Assembly (NCBI GenBank): GCA_944320855.1
Contig: CALUJF010000003.1
Location: 55,117 to 119,116 of the forward strand
Length of the DNA stretch: 64,000 bases
From: an uncultured Phocaeicola sp.
Lineage (GTDB): Bacteria > Bacteroidota > Bacteroidia > Bacteroidales > Bacteroidaceae
Direction of reading: 5' to 3'
Positions 60,269-64,000 of the stretch are shown piece after piece (the stretch's first letter is position 1; the number at the start of each line of letters is the position of its first letter). Made by a program: the position numbers and the translations under genes. Below the pieces are notes generated by a model. It had not been told where the DNA came from and did not search any database. It saw nothing but the letters and a program-made list of their open reading frames with translations.

Positions 60269-61594
60269 TTATATCTTTATCATGCTTAATAATCGTGAGG
60301 TCCAACACGATAATGGAGAAGGTGAACTTAATAATCCTCCGTTATACTGTAAATTGAGCGACGAAAAACGAATACGCATATTCGGATTATATTTTTTGGT
60401 GTATTCAGAAAGACTTCTTCCTGCTATATTCCCTTCTGCTTTTACTTCTACAGGTATAATATCGCTGCCATGCTGTATTATAAACTCTATTTCTGCAGTA
60501 TTACCCGAACTCCAATAATGCATTACATCGTCTATTTCTTGGGTAAGCAATGATTGTAATACCATGTTTTCAGCCATAGCACCTTTAAATTCGGTATATC
60601 CGGCATTTCCGGAAAGAATAACGTCTGCAGGAACTTTTGCCAAACGTCTTAATAATCCGCAGTCGCATGCATATATCTTGAATGCATCTTCCTCGTAAGC
60701 ACTTAAAGGCATTCCGGGCTTACTGATGCATTTTACTTTGTGTATCATTCCTGCATCTTCCAGCCACATCAAAGCATCCTCGTAATCTTTAGATCGTGCT
60801 CCTGAGCGTATTATCCTATATATGAATTTTCTATTTTCCTTTGAAAGCTGTGCAGGAAGTGAATGCCATAGTCCTCTGATTCTCGTAACCTGTAACGGGT
60901 CTGCATATTTTGAGAAATCAAGTTCATACAAGTCTAATATACCCTGTAGTTCTGATTCCAACACACTCATTCCCTGATTTTCCAATAAAGCTACAGTAGC
61001 TGCAGGCATACCTCCGCAGATATTGTACCTTTTGTATTCCATATTAAGCTTGTTTAGAATTATCTCGGGCAAATGTCCTATTTCTTCCAATGATTCTGCA
61101 TAGTCAAAAGTTTTTGGGTCGGAAGCCCGTAAAAATTCCCTGAAACTTATTGGGTACATCCTGATAGGGGTTATTTTCCCTACAGGTACACTCATTCTTT
61201 TTTTGCGCACTGCCACTCCAAGAAGAGAACCCGCTGCAATTATGTGAAATTCTGGAGTATCCTCACAAAAATACTTAAGACTGTTAAGGGCTTCTTCACA
61301 TTCCTGTATCTCATCAAAGATTATAAGAGTTTTTCCTGCGATTATAGGTGAATCGCAGTATAGTGAGAGTTCTTTGATTAATCTTGAAGGGTCTTTCTTT
61401 TGCTGGAATATAGATTTCAGTTCAGGATTTCTGTCGAAATCGAATTTTACCCAATATTCAAAATGTTCTTTCCCGAATTTCTCCATAAGCCAGGACTTGC
61501 CTATTTGTCTTGCTCCTTGCAATAAAATAGGCTTTCGATTGGATTGGTTTTTCCATTCGATAAGGCGGTCTGTAAGGTCTCTTTTTATTTCCAT
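60269..61594 (-). CDS. AAA_14/DUF4143 ATPase
   Basis: 441 residues. The N-terminal AAA ATPase (about 15-180) has Walker A LLQGARQIGKSW and Walker B KTLIIFDEIQE, then AAGSLLGV. The C-terminal DUF4143 region (about 210-400) contains YNICGGMPAATVAL and MAENMVLQSL, with an endonuclease-like EIEFIIQHGSDIIPVEVKAEG near 375-400. The E-Xn-EVK pattern suggests a PD-(D/E)XK fold. Role unknown; the family is common in Bacteroidales as single genes and has been discussed as toxin-like. A 10-bp palindrome straddles its start site. Confidence 0.85.
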   Translation of the reverse strand: MEIKRDLTDRLIEWKNQSNRKPILLQGARQIGKSWLMEKFGKEHFEYWVKFDFDRNPELKSIFQQKKDPSRLIKELSLYCDSPIIAGKTLIIFDEIQECEEALNSLKYFCEDTPEFHIIAAGSLLGVAVRKKRMSVPVGKITPIRMYPISFREFLRASDPKTFDYAESLEEIGHLPEIILNKLNMEYKRYNICGGMPAATVALLENQGMSVLESELQGILDLYELDFSKYADPLQVTRIRGLWHSLPAQLSKENRKFIYRIIRSGARSKDYEDALMWLEDAGMIHKVKCISKPGMPLSAYEEDAFKIYACDCGLLRRLAKVPADVILSGNAGYTEFKGAMAENMVLQSLLTQEIDDVMHYWSSGNTAEIEFIIQHGSDIIPVEVKAEGNIAGRSLSEYTKKYNPNMRIRFSSLNLQYNGGLLSSPSPLSCWTSRLLSMIKI

Positions 61595-61614
61595 ATTTAA
61601 TGTGATTACATTAT

Positions 61615-61656
61615 TAAGTATGGATTTGTGTTATAAATTACATTTTTCCATACTTA
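61615..61656. promoter_or_regulatory. Palindrome near the AAA ATPase transcription start
   Basis: TAAGTATGGA (61615-61624) and TCCATACTTA (61647-61656) form a perfect inverted repeat with a 22-bp spacer. The minus-strand -7 box TATATTTG (61663-61670) is 6 bp to its right, so the repeat covers the start site, fitting a repressor site or leader hairpin. Confidence 0.5.
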
Positions 61657-61750
61657 TTTGTGCAAATATAGTGTAATTCCATTTATTAATCAAGTCTTAT
61701 CGAAATATACTTGCTCTATTGCCATCTATTGTTTTCTATCTAAACTTTTG

Positions 61751-61758
61751 TATCTTTG
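61751..61758 (+). promoter_or_regulatory. -7 box of TonB-dependent receptor gene
   Basis: TATCTTTG with a TTG element at 61729-61731, 19 nt upstream. Predicted leader about 27 nt, too short for a riboswitch. Confidence 0.65.
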
Positions 61759-61791
61759 CCCCGCATTTTTAATCAATTTAATTATTAACCA

Positions 61792-63852
61792 ATGAAAGAA
61801 AACATTCAGAAAAGCAGCCGGACTATGCGTTTCAGACGCTATTCCAACCGCTCGTATGCAGTGTTCTCCACATTGAAATCTCCGGTAAGTATCGGGGTGA
61901 TGACAGTAGCCATGCTGGCATCAGCACCTGTTTCGGGCGTATCAGCCCAGACTGCCTGGAACAACAATGCAGGCGAGAAAATGTATGAGCTGGAGGAAGT
62001 GGAGGTAACCGGCAGCCGTGTGCCGCTCACAGTGAGCCAGGCAGCACGAATCGTGACTGTACTCGACCGCGAGGCTATTGCCGCCGCCCCTGTACAGAGT
62101 ATTAACGACTTGTTAAAGTATGCCGCCGGTGTTGATGTCCGACAGCGCGGTGACATGGGAGTACAAACGGACATAAGTATTCGTGGGGGAACGTTCGACC
62201 AAATTACTATCCTTCTGAACGGAATAAACATCTGCGACCCACAAACTGGCCATAACGCGGCCGATTTTCCTGTTGAATTAAGTGAAATAGAACGTATCGA
62301 GGTTCTGGAAGGACCTGCAGGACGTGTGTATGGCACATCATCGCTGGTGGGAGCCATCAATATCGTTACGCGTACTGCAAAGGACAGCGGGGCAGAGGTG
62401 TTTGCCGACGGCGGTTCTTATGGCTATTTCAAGGGTGGAGCTATGGTAAGCCATGTGAAGAATGGTTTGAGTAACCAGGTCTCTGGCAGTTACAGCCGTA
62501 GTGACGGATTCAGTCGTAGCAAGGCAGGAAATCTTAATGCTGATTTCAAGTATGCAAGGCTCTTCTATCAGGGACGATATGAGAACGACCAGGTGGATGT
62601 GCGCTGGCATGCAGGTTTCACAAACAAGGATTATGGTGCGAACACTTTCTACAGTAATCTTTCCGACGAGCAGTTCGAGCACGTAAGGAAGTATTACACT
62701 GCTGTTCAGGCGGAAACCAAGGGTGATGTCTATCATTTCAAGCCGTCTGTCTATTGGAACCGTTCGGACGACAGATTTGAATTTTATCGTGGAATGCCGG
62801 AAAAATCTCCTTTCAATTATCATCAGACCGATGTATATGGTGTAAATCTAAACAACCACATCCAGACATTCCTCGGAAAGACGGCATTCGGGGCGGAGTT
62901 CAGAAATGAAGGTGTAAGGAGTACATCGCTCGGAGAACCGCTCAATTCTCCGGTAAAAGTTCCCGGTGCTGATGCCGATTTTACTCTCGGACTTAACAGG
63001 ACCAATCTGAGTTTTCATCTGGAACATAATATCGTGTTGAGGAGTTTCACTCTTTCAGCGGGAGTGATAGCCGTAAAGAACACCGGAAATGAAATGAAGT
63101 ACCGTTTCTATCCGGGTGTTGATGCCAGCTATCAGTTTGCGCGCGATTGGAAGGTTTATGCCTCTTACAATACCTCATTGCGTATGCCTACTTTTACAGA
63201 GCTGTATTATTCCGTTGGAGGTCATAAAGCCGACAAGTATCTGAAACCTGAGGAAATGCAGGCAGTGGAAGTGGGAGTGAAGTATCTTCGTCCGGGAATA
63301 CGTGGTACTCTGAGCTTGTACCGTTATCACGGAACGGATATGATAGACTGGATAAAGGATATATCGCAAGGCGATGACGCTCCATGGCAGTCGGTAAATC
63401 ATGCCGTCATAAATACCATGGGTGTTGAAACATCCGTTTTAGTGGATATAAGCGAACTTGTGCGGCATGACGTTTTCTTGCGCTCGGCTGCCGTATCTTA
63501 CAGCTATATCAGCCAGGACAAGGAAACTACACCTGACCTGCAGTCCAAGTACGCTTTGGAGTATCTAAGGCATAAGTTTGTGGCACAGGCAAATTTCCAA
63601 ATCTGGAGATTGCTTGAGATGAATTTGTCTTACCGCTGGCAAGACCGCATGGGCAATTACCAAAAAGGTAACGTCATGGTGCCATACGAGCCCTATTCAT
63701 TAGTCGATGCGCGGCTATCATGGAATGCGCCGCGGTACAAGGTCTATGTGGAGGGGAACAATCTTTTGAACAAGACATACTATGACCATGGCAATATCCC
63801 GCAGCCCGGTATATGGGTGAGGGCAGGAGCGAGCTACCGCTTTAAATTCTGA
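61792..63852 (+). CDS. TonB-dependent receptor, BtuB/siderophore size class
   Basis: 686 residues. The long N-terminal region (about 1-53) has two basic patches before a hydrophobic segment ending GVSAQ, longer than a normal signal peptide. TonB-box-like YELEEVEVTGSRVPL is followed by the plug (about 80-190, INDLLKYAAGVDVRQRG, ISIRGGTFDQITILLNGI and IERIEVLEGPAGRVYGTSSLVGAINI) and a 22-strand barrel ending GASYRFKF. No CarboxypepD-like domain, so it is not SusC-type. Cargo such as vitamin B12, haem or metal chelate is possible; no cobalamin riboswitch is visible. A hairpin follows. Confidence 0.88.
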   Translation: MKENIQKSSRTMRFRRYSNRSYAVFSTLKSPVSIGVMTVAMLASAPVSGVSAQTAWNNNAGEKMYELEEVEVTGSRVPLTVSQAARIVTVLDREAIAAAPVQSINDLLKYAAGVDVRQRGDMGVQTDISIRGGTFDQITILLNGINICDPQTGHNAADFPVELSEIERIEVLEGPAGRVYGTSSLVGAINIVTRTAKDSGAEVFADGGSYGYFKGGAMVSHVKNGLSNQVSGSYSRSDGFSRSKAGNLNADFKYARLFYQGRYENDQVDVRWHAGFTNKDYGANTFYSNLSDEQFEHVRKYYTAVQAETKGDVYHFKPSVYWNRSDDRFEFYRGMPEKSPFNYHQTDVYGVNLNNHIQTFLGKTAFGAEFRNEGVRSTSLGEPLNSPVKVPGADADFTLGLNRTNLSFHLEHNIVLRSFTLSAGVIAVKNTGNEMKYRFYPGVDASYQFARDWKVYASYNTSLRMPTFTELYYSVGGHKADKYLKPEEMQAVEVGVKYLRPGIRGTLSLYRYHGTDMIDWIKDISQGDDAPWQSVNHAVINTMGVETSVLVDISELVRHDVFLRSAAVSYSYISQDKETTPDLQSKYALEYLRHKFVAQANFQIWRLLEMNLSYRWQDRMGNYQKGNVMVPYEPYSLVDARLSWNAPRYKVYVEGNNLLNKTYYDHGNIPQPGIWVRAGASYRFKF

Positions 63853-63868
63853 AGTGATTGAAGTTTTA

Positions 63869-63891
63869 AAACGCTGTTTTAAATAGCGTTT
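63869..63891 (+). terminator. Short hairpin after TonB receptor gene
   Basis: AAACGCT (63869-63875) with AGCGTTT (63885-63891), 9-nt loop; weak terminator candidate. The remaining 109 bases to the window end hold nothing I can identify. Confidence 0.4.
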
Positions 63892-64000
63892 GAACACTCT
63901 TCGAACAGCATTTGAAAATGTCCTTTCCTGATTTTGGTTGACTGTTATCATGTCATTACCACTGATTCAAGTTGACTCTATTATACTTATCCCTAACGGG

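Overview
The window looks like a Bacteroidales chromosome, most like Bacteroides or Phocaeicola. It carries two complete SusC/SusD polysaccharide utilization loci (PULs), lipoproteins whose Cys is followed by acidic export signals, and many promoters of the Bacteroidetes type (-7 box TAnnTTTG). I saw no tRNA, rRNA, CRISPR array or insertion sequence.

Region 1 (1-21.5 kb): a partial fimbrillin-like lipoprotein gene on the minus strand, an AT-rich regulatory gap holding four 21-bp tandem units, then a nine-gene plus-strand PUL. The order is SusC, SusD, IPT/TIG surface glycan-binding protein, BACON-GH5, double GH43, GH2, CE20-like esterase, SGNH-GH95 fusion and GH3. The set fits fucosylated, acetylated, galactosylated and arabinosylated xyloglucan. 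The endo-glucanase and binding proteins act at the surface. The esterases, fucosidase, galactosidase, arabinofuranosidase and glucosidase finish the job in the periplasm. A GH31 alpha-xylosidase and a PUL regulator are missing from this cluster.

Region 2 (21.5-47.2 kb): miaB on the minus strand, then a CoA-transferase gene (23356-24855). About 22 kb later a second, slightly diverged copy follows (45662-47188) with a foreign promoter and N-terminus. Between the copies lie an esterase and an alpha-glucan PUL: SusR-like regulator, SusC, SusD, SusE/F-like lipoprotein, clan-D glycoside hydrolase, two GH97 enzymes, GH31, and an embedded pair made of a fimbrial-anchor-like lipoprotein and a fimbrillin fused to SusE/F glycan-binding domains. 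There is no GH13 amylase, so the target may be an alpha-1,6-rich glucan. The arrangement looks like single-crossover (Campbell-type) integration of an element into the CoA-transferase gene, which left a 1470-bp direct repeat.

Region 3 (47.2-64 kb): mostly housekeeping. An operon leuS - YitT - RdgB; rnr on the minus strand; a RhuM-type gene with a phospholipase-D-like tail; an NAD-dependent epimerase; a tRNA-dihydrouridine synthase; a DUF1593/Sde182-like secreted hydrolase; a U32 family protein; an AAA ATPase with DUF4143; and a TonB-dependent receptor of unknown cargo.

The main points for follow-up are the repeat-flanked alpha-glucan island with its pilin-glycan-binding fusion, a putative SusR operator found twice with identical 37-bp spacing, the phased array ahead of the xyloglucan PUL, and a dispersed 50-bp promoter repeat shared by miaB and the epimerase gene.
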